Shown here: positions 7,990 to 15,516 of the stretch, in pieces | Numbering within the stretch: the stretch's first letter is position 1 | Layout of the letters: each line of letters opens with the position of its first letter | NCBI GenBank assembly: GCA_002470695.1 | Contig: DKNM01000075.1 | Coordinates: forward strand, 1,238 to 25,744 | Direction of reading: 5' to 3' | Source: Candidatus Neomicrothrix sp. UBA7388 | Lineage (GTDB): Bacteria; Actinomycetota; Acidimicrobiia; Acidimicrobiales; Poriferisodalaceae | Length of the DNA: 24,507 bases | Program-made: the position numbers and the translations under genes | Notes under the pieces: generated by a model | What the model was told of the DNA's origin: nothing | Seen by the model: the letters and a program-made list of their open reading frames with translations, nothing else | Databases searched by the model: none

Positions 7990-9388
7990 TACCGTGAGCT
8001 CGAACACTGAGGCCGGCCACACTAAAGCCAATGGCAACGCGACGCTCGCAATCGCGAGCCTTGCGGCTATGGCCACTTATCTGGACAGCTCTGTTCTGTT
8101 TGTTGCATTCCCAGATATCACAAACTCCTTCTCCAATGCGACAACAGCAACACTCTCCTGGGTACTCAACGCCTACACCATTACCTTCGCCGCCCTCCTC
8201 GTCCCCGCCGGGAAACTCGGCGATCGCTTAGGCCCCCGGCGAGCGCTCTATATTGGCTCCGTAATCTTCACACTTGCATCAATGGTCTGCGGACTCGCGG
8301 GATCTATAGAACTTCTTATTTTTGCTCGTGTGCTCCAGGGAGTTGGCGCAGCCGTCCTGGTGCCCTCATCACTTGCCCTAGTTTTGGCCGCATTTCCGCG
8401 AGAAAAACTGCCGCAAGTGGTAGCGATCTGGGGGGCAATGGGTGCGTTTTCCGCTGCGCTCGGCCCCTCACTTGGTGGCATCATCGTTAATGGACTCGGC
8501 TGGCGGTGGATATTTTTTCTCAACCTTCCAATCGGAGCGGCAACGCTTCTTCTCGGTCCACGGTATTTAAAGGAGTCGAGGAACGCATCTGTGCGTATTC
8601 CAAATTTCCTCGGTGTCGCACTCGTGGCCCTGTCTGCAGGGCTTCTCTCATTTGCAATTGTCGACTCACCCACCAGTGGGTGGGCCAGCGCCAAAACGGT
8701 CGCAGTCGCCCTTATAGGGATTGTTCTCCTCATCCTTTTCGTGGCTCACCAAAAGATCACAACGGCTCCTACTCTCGACTTAGAGCTATTTTCCCTTACC
8801 AACTTTCGCTGGGGTGTGATCGCGATGTTTGTCTACGCGATTTCTTTCGGATCGATGTTCTTCGGATCGTTACTTTTCATGGTGGACGTTTGGGAGTGGT
8901 CGATCCTAAAAGCTGGTTTCGCGATCGCTCCCGGGCCGGCGTTAGTCGCTATTCTTGCAACACTCTTCGGACGACTTGCAGTTAGCGTCGGACAACGTCC
9001 ACTCATACTGCTCGGCGGTCTCCTGCTCAGCATAAGCGGGCTCTATTGGCTTTTGATCCTTTCGGAGGAGGCTAATTACTGGACCGGATTCGCACCTCCA
9101 TTCGCTCTTACCGCTATTTCTGTGGCACTAATCTTTCCGCAAGTAACCAGCGTTGCGGCTCAAGCTCTTCCGCCCGACAAAAGTGGTGTGGGCAGTGCCG
9201 CTATTCAAGCTGTCCGTCAGTTTGGTCAGACTTTTGGAGTCGCCTTGACCTTGGCCTTTGTTGGGACAATCGCAGAGACGACTACCGACCCGTACGCCGA
9301 CTTTGACAAAATTTGGTTGACACTGGCTCTTCTTGGCCTTTTGACCACCTTGTGCGGACTCCCGCTGAGGAATCGACACACCACCTAG
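7970..9388 (+). CDS. MFS transporter, DHA2 (EmrB/QacA) drug-export type
   Basis: A 472-aa integral membrane protein rich in hydrophobic spans (I estimate 13 to 14), in the major facilitator superfamily. DHA2 hallmarks are present: the first-helix motif LDSSVLFVAFPDI (38-50), motif A GKLGDRLGPRR (81-91), Arg120 with the QGVGAA motif B, and motif C-like GPSLGG (165-170). Members usually export drugs or metabolites in exchange for protons. The start is ambiguous: TTG at 7970 overlaps the previous gene by 20 bases, whereas a GTG at 7994 would begin four bases after its stop. The first transmembrane helix begins after both, so the mature protein is little changed. Neither candidate has a strong ribosome site, which fits translational coupling to the PPOX gene. 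Confidence 0.9.
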   Translation: MAINPPSTVSSNTEAGHTKANGNATLAIASLAAMATYLDSSVLFVAFPDITNSFSNATTATLSWVLNAYTITFAALLVPAGKLGDRLGPRRALYIGSVIFTLASMVCGLAGSIELLIFARVLQGVGAAVLVPSSLALVLAAFPREKLPQVVAIWGAMGAFSAALGPSLGGIIVNGLGWRWIFFLNLPIGAATLLLGPRYLKESRNASVRIPNFLGVALVALSAGLLSFAIVDSPTSGWASAKTVAVALIGIVLLILFVAHQKITTAPTLDLELFSLTNFRWGVIAMFVYAISFGSMFFGSLLFMVDVWEWSILKAGFAIAPGPALVAILATLFGRLAVSVGQRPLILLGGLLLSISGLYWLLILSEEANYWTGFAPPFALTAISVALIFPQVTSVAAQALPPDKSGVGSAAIQAVRQFGQTFGVALTLAFVGTIAETTTDPYADFDKIWLTLALLGLLTTLCGLPLRNRHTT

Positions 9389-9510
9389 ACCTCTCCAGCC
9401 CAGACACAACACGACCGTTTGGCGACGGCCCCTCCACGGCCACACCCATTGAATCAACTTAGGCCTAGAAGGATCTAACCTTTGTTGAGGCGTCCCCGGG
9501 GAGCGGATCC

Positions 9511-10614
9511 ATGCAAGTCAGAGCTGTCACTCTCGATTCAGTAGGAGGTCCGGTTCGCGTAGAGCAACTTGACCTCGAGGAGCCTCGTCATGGCGAGGTG
9601 CTAGTGAAATTAGGTGCTTCAGGGCTATGTCACAGCGACCAACACGCTATTTCCGGGCATCATGGAGCAGAGCTACCTTGCGTCCTCGGCCATGAGGGCG
9701 CTGGGGAAGTCGTGTCTATCGGGCCCGAAGTGCGAACAGTCGAAATCGGCGATCGCGTCGCATTGAATTGGATTCCAAGTTGTGGAACCTGTTTTTTCTG
9801 TCTTCGAAATCAACAGCACCTATGTTCTGATGGCAGCCAAAGAATTTGGAGCGGGTACCTTCTTGACGGCACAAGTCGAATCTCCCGAAACGGCCAACCG
9901 ATATTCCACTATTGCGGTATTTCAACGTGGTCGGAATACATGGTCGTGGCTGAGGTCAACTGCCAGCGCATCCCAGATTCAGTGCCATTTGAAGTTGCTG
10001 CACTAATCGGTTGCGGAGTAGCTACCGGGGTAGGCGCCGCCATTCAACGAGGAGAAGTATCGAAAGGGGACGTCGTAGTTGTAGTAGGTGCTGGTGGAGT
10101 CGGTCTAAGCGCGGTAATGGGAGCTCAACTCGCTGGAGCGGAAAGAATCATTTCAGTAGACCGCGAATTAGCCAAAGAGTCTTTATCGAAAGAGCTAGGC
10201 GCAACAGACTTTATCTATGCGGGTGAGCAAGCCATAGAAGAAGTATTAACCATTACCCAAGGCAGGGGCGCTGACGTCGTGATTGAAGCAGTCGGCGTTC
10301 CTGCACTCCAGGAATCATGGTTAGCCGCCGTTCGACGTGGGGGCACTTTTGTATACGTAGGGATTCCCAGCGAGACAGACGTGACCAAAATCTTTACTGC
10401 CGACTTCATCCGCTCTGAGAAATCAATTAAAGGCAGTTACTACGCCGCAATGGACTCAGCGCTAGCCATTGATCAACTTTGCGCCGCTTATCTCGAAGGG
10501 CGATTACCTGTTGACAAGCTAATCACCAAGAGAATCGCTCTCGAGAATATTCAAGTCGGCTTGGATGCTTTAGTGGCAGGAGAACAAGGACGAGTCATTA
10601 TTGCTAACGAGTAG
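9511..10614 (+). CDS. Zinc-dependent alcohol dehydrogenase (MDR superfamily, class III-like)
   Basis: A 367-aa zinc alcohol dehydrogenase. Catalytic zinc ligands are Cys40, His61 (GHEGAG, with Glu62) and Cys168 (GCGVATG). The structural zinc site has Cys91, Cys94, Cys97 and Cys105. The nucleotide-binding motif GAGGVG is at 193-198, and Asp217 at the end of the second strand suggests NAD. The 'GHHGAELPCVLGHEGAG' and 'DFIRSEKSIKGSYY' segments resemble the group that includes S-(hydroxymethyl) glutathione/mycothiol and NDMA-dependent dehydrogenases. The ATG at 9511 is preceded by GGGGAG. The 122-bp gap after the MFS gene shows no convincing terminator or promoter. Oxidation of an alcohol or aldehyde adduct is expected; the substrate is unknown. 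It converges with the WD40 gene. Confidence 0.9.
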   Translation: MQVRAVTLDSVGGPVRVEQLDLEEPRHGEVLVKLGASGLCHSDQHAISGHHGAELPCVLGHEGAGEVVSIGPEVRTVEIGDRVALNWIPSCGTCFFCLRNQQHLCSDGSQRIWSGYLLDGTSRISRNGQPIFHYCGISTWSEYMVVAEVNCQRIPDSVPFEVAALIGCGVATGVGAAIQRGEVSKGDVVVVVGAGGVGLSAVMGAQLAGAERIISVDRELAKESLSKELGATDFIYAGEQAIEEVLTITQGRGADVVIEAVGVPALQESWLAAVRRGGTFVYVGIPSETDVTKIFTADFIRSEKSIKGSYYAAMDSALAIDQLCAAYLEGRLPVDKLITKRIALENIQVGLDALVAGEQGRVIIANE

Positions 10615-10683
10615 AAGTACTAGCAGACCTAGAGATTGATTCTTTGCTAGCGCTTAAGACGAACATGAGCCCGCCCTCCTGCA

Positions 10684-11700
10684 CTAGAGAGTGGCGGACG
10701 ACACCTCGCCATCGGCCCTAGCAATGAGGAGATTCTCATCACTGACCCAGCGAAGTCTGCTTGTTGGCACCTCAGAGTCAAAGACGCTTACCGACCTTAA
10801 GTCCTCACCCGCCTTATTAGGAGTAGGCCAAACGATAGTGCGTCCATCAGCTCCACCTGTCGCCAACCATTTACCAGACGGAGCCCACGCAAGATCTTCA
10901 ATATGTTTTTGATGACCGGACGACGCTGCCGGAGTTGTACCTGCGGGTCCTCTCTTCCCAAAATCCCAAACCGTCAGGTCACCAAGACAGGCCACTGCAA
11001 GCCAACGGCCATCGGGACGAAACGCTAGGCGTTCAATTTTGGAGGGATACCCTCCCATCGAAAGCTCACGGCCGCTCCAAAGCTTCCACAAATGAACAGT
11101 TGAGTCTTGCGCGCCTGCGCAAGCCCACTTGCCGTCGGGCGACACAGCGAGAGCCAACAATGAACCCTTCCAGTTGAAGCGTCGACTGCGACCACTTCGA
11201 GGCCCCGCTACGTCATGCCAGCTAATACCAGCGTAGGCAGCGGCACCAACACGAGTACCATCCGGCGACCACGCAACATCGGTAACCGTCGACATTTGCT
11301 CATTGAAATCGTGAAGCTCTACACCGTTTTCATCGACAACCTTAAGGCTGCGCCCGGCTCCGATAGCGAGCATCGTTTCCTCAGGCGCCCAGGCGAGCGC
11401 AGTCGCCCAGCCTGAGACCTGAATTGCTTGTACAGGAGAACCTTCTTCGTCGTACACACGGACGACTCCATCTTGGCCTCCCACTGCAAGACGACGCCCA
11501 TCGCTTGACCAAGCTGCGCTCAACGCTCCCATCTCGTGTGGCTGAAGGACTTCGCTTGAGCCATCAGAAGTGCTTACAAGTACAACGTCGCCCGCCAACG
11601 AACCGGCAACTGCCTGTCCCAAGTTAGGGGCCACTTCGAGTACCGAAACGTAATCCTCTAGAACAACTCGCCACTTCAGAGTCGCCGCATCTAATTTCAT
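10684..11700 (-). CDS. WD40-repeat protein, partner of the CobW-type GTPase
   Basis: A 338-aa protein made almost wholly of WD40-type repeats. Typical units read 'ALSAAWSSDGRRLAVGGQDGVVRVYDE', 'VTDVAWSPDGTRVGAAAYAG', 'LALAVSPDGKWACAGAQDSTVHLWKLW', 'IERLAFRPDGRWLAVACLGDLTVWDFG' and 'IEDLAWAPSGKWLATGGADGRTIVW', giving an estimated seven-bladed propeller. No signal peptide, kinase or other domain is attached, so it is probably a cytosolic scaffold or binding protein. Its ATG overlaps the upstream GTPase stop as ATGA, implying coupled translation and a shared function, possibly as a partner or target in zinc allocation. That role is inference from position. Confidence 0.88.
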   Translation of the reverse strand: MKLDAATLKWRVVLEDYVSVLEVAPNLGQAVAGSLAGDVVLVSTSDGSSEVLQPHEMGALSAAWSSDGRRLAVGGQDGVVRVYDEEGSPVQAIQVSGWATALAWAPEETMLAIGAGRSLKVVDENGVELHDFNEQMSTVTDVAWSPDGTRVGAAAYAGISWHDVAGPRSGRSRRFNWKGSLLALAVSPDGKWACAGAQDSTVHLWKLWSGRELSMGGYPSKIERLAFRPDGRWLAVACLGDLTVWDFGKRGPAGTTPAASSGHQKHIEDLAWAPSGKWLATGGADGRTIVWPTPNKAGEDLRSVSVFDSEVPTSRLRWVSDENLLIARADGEVSSATL

Positions 11701-12677
11701 ACGACGCAGGACTTGAAGCCCGCCTCTAGCGAGGCTCTGTCCAGGTTTCGACCAATGAAGACAAGGCGGTTGCGTCGTTCACCAGCTCCCCAGACCCCAT
11801 TCGGCTGACCATCAAGGAGCATATGAACGCCTTGAAATACGTAGCGCTCTTCCCACCCTGCAATTGACAGGATTCCTTTCGAACGGAATATGTCGGTGCC
11901 TTTCGTTCGTAATAGATCACTCAACCAATCGTTTAGCCTGTCCAAGTCAAGGTCGCCATCGAGCTCTATACCTACTGATGTAACCGTCAAGTCATGCTGG
12001 TGTTCGGCGTCCGGGTCCAAAAACTCCGGGTCATCCTCTAAAACGCGGTCAAGCGAGAATGCACCGACTTCAAGAATCGCGTCAAGCTCTATTTTTCCTT
12101 GTTGAGTCCTGACGATCGGGGCAAGCGGATTTACTTCTCGAATGCGCGACTCCACTGCATCGAGTTCGCTGTCATCAACAAGGTCAATCTTGTTAAGCAC
12201 AATCCTGTCAGCGAAGGCCAACTGTTCTACCGCTTCATTTTCCACACCAGGAGGTTTCTCTTCGTCTAAGTGGGGAAGCAGGAATTTAGCGTCGACAACC
12301 GTGACAATCGCATCGAGGCGTAGCTGAGCAGCCATTTCGTCATCAACGAAGAACGTTTGAGCTACCGGTGCGGGGTCTGCAAGCCCTGTTGTTTCAATCA
12401 GAATCTGATCGAATCGGTCTTTTCGACGCATTAAATTACCAAGAATCCGAATTAGGTCGCCGCGCACCGTGCAGCAAATGCAACCGTTGTTCATTTCGAA
12501 AATTTCTTCTTCTGCGTCGAGAACTATTGCGTCGTCAATGCCGACTTCGCCAAATTCATTCTCTATCACCGCTATCCGCTTCCCATGTTGCTCCGTCAAA
12601 ATATGGTTCAACAAGGTGGTCTTGCCGGCACCTAGGAAGCCCGTCAACACCGTTACCGGAACACGATCATCAGCCAT
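11697..12677 (-). CDS. CobW/COG0523-family GTPase (probable zinc metallochaperone)
   Basis: A 326-aa G3E-family GTPase. The Walker A motif GFLGAGKT is at 13-20, the hallmark metal-binding CxCC at 66-69 (GCICC), the switch ETTGLADP at 95-102 and the base-specificity NKID at 162-165. The C-terminal CobW_C domain has the usual 'DIFRSKGILSIAGWEERYVFQGVHMLLDG' and an acidic/His stretch (DPDAEHQHD) that may bind metal. COG0523 proteins deliver zinc or other metals to client proteins, often under zinc limitation. The open frame runs upstream to 12800, but that extension lies partly inside the tRNA gene, and the family start is the ATG at 12677. A Zur-like palindrome and a leaderless-type -10 element lie just upstream. 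The WD40 gene follows with an ATGA overlap. Confidence 0.92.
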   Translation of the reverse strand: MADDRVPVTVLTGFLGAGKTTLLNHILTEQHGKRIAVIENEFGEVGIDDAIVLDAEEEIFEMNNGCICCTVRGDLIRILGNLMRRKDRFDQILIETTGLADPAPVAQTFFVDDEMAAQLRLDAIVTVVDAKFLLPHLDEEKPPGVENEAVEQLAFADRIVLNKIDLVDDSELDAVESRIREVNPLAPIVRTQQGKIELDAILEVGAFSLDRVLEDDPEFLDPDAEHQHDLTVTSVGIELDGDLDLDRLNDWLSDLLRTKGTDIFRSKGILSIAGWEERYVFQGVHMLLDGQPNGVWGAGERRNRLVFIGRNLDRASLEAGFKSCVV

Positions 12678-12683
12678 ACGGTG

Positions 12684-12689
12684 ATGATA
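12684..12689 (-). promoter_or_regulatory. Candidate -10 element for a leaderless cobW-WD40 transcript
   Basis: On the minus strand TATCAT (fits TAnnnT) is followed by six bases and then the cobW ATG. No ribosome site precedes the ATG, which fits transcription starting at or next to the start codon, as is common in Actinobacteria. The -35 region is weak. Confidence 0.45.
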
Positions 12690-12699
12690 ATGGTTCTCA
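12685..12699. promoter_or_regulatory. Zur-box-like operator upstream of cobW
   Basis: TGATAATGGTTCTCA is an imperfect 15-bp palindrome with half-sites TGAtAA and TTcTCA (five of seven pairs match, plus one flanking A-T pair). It resembles the actinobacterial Zur pattern TGAnAAnnnTTnTCA, recalled without a motif scan. It lies seven bases from the ATG and overlaps the candidate -10 element, a position suited to repression. COG0523 genes are frequent Zur targets. Confidence 0.5.
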
Positions 12700-12768
12700 T
12701 TTCTATTTACACGACAACTCGAGATTGGCGGCCCGTCATACTCAGGCGCCCAATTTTGGCATAAATGC

Positions 12769-12856
12769 TGGTGTCGGAGGGGGGACTTGAACCCCCACAC
12801 CCTTAACGGGCACTAGATCCTTAGTCTAGCGCGTCTGCCAATTCCGCCACTCCGAC
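12769..12856 (-). tRNA. tRNA-Leu, anticodon AAG, CCA encoded
   Basis: A complete class II tRNA on the minus strand. The acceptor stem GTCGGAG (12850-12856) pairs with CTCCGAC (12773-12779), followed by discriminator A and an encoded CCA (12769-12771). The D-arm region GGCGGAATTGGCAGACGC is leucine-like. The anticodon stem CTAGA/TCTAG encloses the seven-base loop CTAAGGA, giving anticodon AAG (12820-12822). The long variable arm (CCC/GGG stem) and T-arm GGGGGTTCAAGTCCCCC complete the fold. Leucine identity follows from the variable arm, discriminator A and the resemblance to bacterial tRNA-Leu(GAG), from which it differs at the wobble base. A34 would need deamination to inosine, or unusual wobble, to read CUC. 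Confidence 0.93.
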
Positions 12857-12882
12857 GCTTATCCGGTATTCCCGGCAGGCCT

Positions 12883-12910
12883 ATTCTACCAACCTCCGCT
12901 TGCTTGCCAA
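12883..12910 (-). promoter_or_regulatory. Promoter of tRNA-Leu
   Basis: On the minus strand TTGGCA (12905-12910, five of six to the -35 consensus) and TAGAAT (12883-12888, five of six to the -10 consensus) are separated by 16 bases. Transcription would begin about 20 bases before the mature tRNA end at 12856. Confidence 0.65.
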
Positions 12911-12920
12911 CGCACAGCAC

Positions 12921-12944
12921 TAGGAGGCGATTTACGCGACTCCT
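12921..12944 (-). terminator. Possible hairpin at the end of secG
   Basis: TAGGAG and CTCCTA, with an inner GCG/CGC pair around a five-base ATTTA loop and a two-base bulge, form a stem overlapping the secG stop codon. There is no T-run, so terminator function is uncertain. Confidence 0.3.
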
Positions 12945-13173
12945 ACGCCAGCAAGAGGCCCAGAATCAAGGTGGTAAACCCGAAAGTGACAGCCACCACT
13001 ACGGTGATGCGACTGAGATTTTGCTCGGCCACCGTTGATCCGGCGGCAGTAGCGCCCACGCTTCCACCAAACATGTCCGAAACGCCGCCACCTTTACCAC
13101 TATGGAGCAAAACAAGCCCCACCAGCGAAAAGGCTGAAACTAGGTGCAAAGCACCAACTATCCAAGTCAACAC
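12943..13173 (-). CDS. secG: SecG, preprotein translocase subunit
   Basis: A 76-aa protein with two hydrophobic spans (about residues 4-24 and 55-75) separated by the glycine-rich loop 'HSGKGGGVSDMFGGS', which is the SecG hallmark. It belongs to the SecYEG channel in the cytoplasmic membrane and aids SecA-driven export. Position after tpiA is normal for Actinobacteria and many Firmicutes, but here one unrelated gene lies between. The start is a GTG at 13173 with no ribosome site; a TACCAT at 13181-13186 on the minus strand, seven bases before the GTG, could be the -10 of a leaderless transcript. The next codon is TTG and is a less likely start. Confidence 0.9.
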   Translation of the reverse strand: MLTWIVGALHLVSAFSLVGLVLLHSGKGGGVSDMFGGSVGATAAGSTVAEQNLSRITVVVAVTFGFTTLILGLLLA

Positions 13174-13240
13174 GGGGACGATGGTAGCAGCCTCATCGGA
13201 CTACTCCTCAGACTCCGGGCAATGAAAACAGCATTGAGCT

Positions 13241-14737
13241 TCACGCTTCAATAGGAACCGTAATAGGGGTACTGCCCTTAGCGCCCGGTACCCACCCTTC
13301 TAAGATCGCCGAGAAACCTCCTGCCCCTCCCCCGGCACGCACAACCATGGGCGACCATTCAGGAAGCTTTCTTATTTCATTACCAGCGGTACTCCCAAAC
13401 ACTGTTTCTTCGCCAGAGAGAGCCGGAAGGCCTTCCTCTATTCCCCCGGCACCTCTCACTGACTGAGCCATATCCATCTGCAACAGTGGCTCCAACTCCT
13501 CATAAAATTTCTTCTTATCCCACCCTGCCGACGCAAAGACATTCATGTGTTCCGGCGTCATGACAATCATGGCCTCAGCGGGAAGCTTACGATTCCCCAC
13601 AGCCTGCAACTGCTGCGCCATTGTGCGCACGAGCGAGTCAGGGGTTCTAGAAATTTGGTCGATACATCCGATGGGTCCGTGTCCGGCAAAAAGAGTAACC
13701 GTATCAACGTCTCGCTCGAAGCCCCTTGAAACCGAAAGTGGCTCCCATCCTTCTGGCAAGCCTTCCTCATCTTCTGGAAAACACCAACCGACTTTGGATG
13801 GAGCCCCTAAAGCCGATCGATCTATCCCACCTATACCCGGCCGCCCACCGCCGACGTTGCGCACGATCAACTGAAGAGCTCTTCCGATAGTTGAATTTGC
13901 CCTATTCCCTTGACCTAGCGCGTTTTTGTCAGAATTCATTCCTATGCGGTGCCGGATCGGACCATTAACAATGACTACGGGACCAGAAAACCACAGCGTG
14001 CAAAGCAGTCCATGAATATTGAACTGATCGGTGCAAGCCGCCTCGGTTGCAGCAAGCACAACGGGGAGATACTCAGGCTTACAGCCGGCCATAACCGCAT
14101 TGATCGCTACCTTCTCAACCGTACATTCGACCAAAGACGGCGGCACAATGGCGACAACTTCATCCCCTGCTCGCGTGGTACCTGCAAGCATCTTCGCAAC
14201 TCGTTCCTCCGTCGGCGGGATAACTGGCAAACCGTCCGACCACCCTCGATCAAACATCGCTTCAAATTCATCTTCGAGAGTCGCTATCTCGACACGGCGG
14301 CTCTGCAAGGACGTTCCTCCGAACTGCAGGGCAAGCGCATCAGTCAAGCCCGGGTCAACGGACATGGAACCACACCCAGGCCGCATATCAGGCAGATCTT
14401 TACCGAGCCCCGGGACGCCACTCAAGGCTTCCCAATCGGCTCTACTCCAACCAACGGTTCTCGCCATTTCCTTCCCACCTTGCACGTAGATCAACGTCGG
14501 AACCGTCTCAACGTTGTTGTGCCATGAGAATTCCAGGGATTCGTCATAGATAGCATTGGGGATGCCCTCTGGAAAATTCGGGTCATCCTGGCAATAAACC
14601 GTTATGCCAGAGCCTTGCTCTGACAATTCCTGCAACACACTTTGAACATCCACACAGGTGGGGCAATCTTTTTTCACTACCGCCACTAAACCCTCGGGCA
14701 GATGAGGAGGCACCGACTGCTTTTGATCAGAAGACAT
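13241..14737 (-). CDS. Thioredoxin-like domain fused to an uncharacterised C-terminal domain (UGSC-like family)
   Basis: A 498-aa cytosolic protein. Residues 1-115 resemble a thioredoxin/glutaredoxin fold: redox motif CPTC at 25-28 and a cis-proline segment ETVPTLIYV with Pro80. A linker carrying GCGS (121-124) follows, then a large domain from about 160 with 'WSDGLPVIPPTEERV' (166-180), 'VEKVAINAVMAGCKPEYLPVV', 'VIVNGPI' and several conserved Gly/His/Cys residues. I recall this second domain from proteins annotated as hypothetical or UGSC-type, whose activity is unknown to me; the name is tentative. The fusion suggests that the thioredoxin part reduces or delivers thiols to the second domain. 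The ATG lies eight bases after the tpiA stop with no ribosome site, so it is probably translated as part of the gap-pgk-tpiA transcript. Confidence 0.75.
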   Translation of the reverse strand: MSSDQKQSVPPHLPEGLVAVVKKDCPTCVDVQSVLQELSEQGSGITVYCQDDPNFPEGIPNAIYDESLEFSWHNNVETVPTLIYVQGGKEMARTVGWSRADWEALSGVPGLGKDLPDMRPGCGSMSVDPGLTDALALQFGGTSLQSRRVEIATLEDEFEAMFDRGWSDGLPVIPPTEERVAKMLAGTTRAGDEVVAIVPPSLVECTVEKVAINAVMAGCKPEYLPVVLAATEAACTDQFNIHGLLCTLWFSGPVVIVNGPIRHRIGMNSDKNALGQGNRANSTIGRALQLIVRNVGGGRPGIGGIDRSALGAPSKVGWCFPEDEEGLPEGWEPLSVSRGFERDVDTVTLFAGHGPIGCIDQISRTPDSLVRTMAQQLQAVGNRKLPAEAMIVMTPEHMNVFASAGWDKKKFYEELEPLLQMDMAQSVRGAGGIEEGLPALSGEETVFGSTAGNEIRKLPEWSPMVVRAGGGAGGFSAILEGWVPGAKGSTPITVPIEA

Positions 14738-14745
14738 ACGCTAGT

Positions 14746-15516
14746 TTACGCATCCTCATAGCCGACAATTCTCGCGAAAGAAGCAGCTTCCAGAGACGCC
14801 CCTCCAACTAAGGCCCCATCCACGTCGGGCATCGACATCAGCTCGTTAACGTTGGAAGCATTGACCGAACCTCCGTACTGAATGCGAACTTTCTCTGCGG
14901 CTGGAGCGTGCATGGAAGCAAGCGTGGAACGAATGTGCGAACACATTTCTTGGGCATCCGACGGGGACGCAGTCGCGCCAGTTCCGATCGCCCAAATAGG
15001 CTCGTAAGCGACTACCACGTTGCTCATCTCATCTCGTTTGAGACCAGCAAGACTTTCTCGAATTTGGGCTTCAACCACGACTTCCGCTTGTCCGTTTTCC
15101 CTCTCCTCGAGGCTTTCCCCAACACACACGATTGGAACCATTCCGTGGGAAAACACCGCCGAAGCCTTTGCCGCAACCATTTCATTGGCCTCGCCGAATA
15201 ATCCTCGACGCTCGCTGTGCCCTACAATCACAAAATCGACGTCAAGTTTCTTAAGCATCGCTGGCGAAACCTCGCCCGTAAAGGCACCAGAGGGTTCGAA
15301 GTGGCAATTCTGAGCGCCGAGCTTGAAAAGCATCCGGTCTGCATCGATAACAGTTTGGATCGATCGAATATTTGTGAACGGCGGATGCACCGAGACCTCC
15401 ACCGAGTCGAAATTGTGACTCCTAAGCTCGTAACTTAACTTTTGGAGAAGCTGAATAGCCTCGAAGTGGTTCAGGTTCATCTTCCAATTGCCTGAGATGA
15501 GAGGGATTCTTCCCAT
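14746..15516 (-). CDS. tpiA: Triose-phosphate isomerase
   Basis: A 256-aa TIM-barrel enzyme interconverting glyceraldehyde-3-phosphate and dihydroxyacetone phosphate in glycolysis and gluconeogenesis. Active-site residues are Asn10 and Lys12 (GNWKMN), His100 (IVGHSERR) and catalytic Glu172 (AYEPIWAIGTG). The phosphate-gripping loop and 'YGGSVN' are also present. Length is normal. The ATG is adjacent to the pgk stop (TAA then ATG) and is preceded by a strong AAGGAGG (15524-15530) lying within the end of pgk, so the start is secure. Third gene of a gap-pgk-tpiA operon. Confidence 0.97.
   Translation of the reverse strand: MGRIPLISGNWKMNLNHFEAIQLLQKLSYELRSHNFDSVEVSVHPPFTNIRSIQTVIDADRMLFKLGAQNCHFEPSGAFTGEVSPAMLKKLDVDFVIVGHSERRGLFGEANEMVAAKASAVFSHGMVPIVCVGESLEERENGQAEVVVEAQIRESLAGLKRDEMSNVVVAYEPIWAIGTGATASPSDAQEMCSHIRSTLASMHAPAAEKVRIQYGGSVNASNVNELMSMPDVDGALVGGASLEAASFARIVGYEDA

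Noticed and set aside
8248..8985. Long frames opposite to or out of phase with the MFS transporter gene
   Set aside because: They are shadows of the transporter gene; their translations are Arg/Pro/Ser-rich without motifs.
10620..10650. Inverted repeat CTAGCA/TGCTAG between the convergent dehydrogenase and WD40 genes
   Set aside because: Only six pairs around a loop of about 19 bases and no T-run; too weak to call a terminator.
12678..12800. N-terminal extension of the CobW frame to an upstream ATG at 12800
   Set aside because: It runs through the 3' part of the tRNA-Leu gene, and the encoded residues do not match the family N-terminus, which begins at the ATG at 12677.
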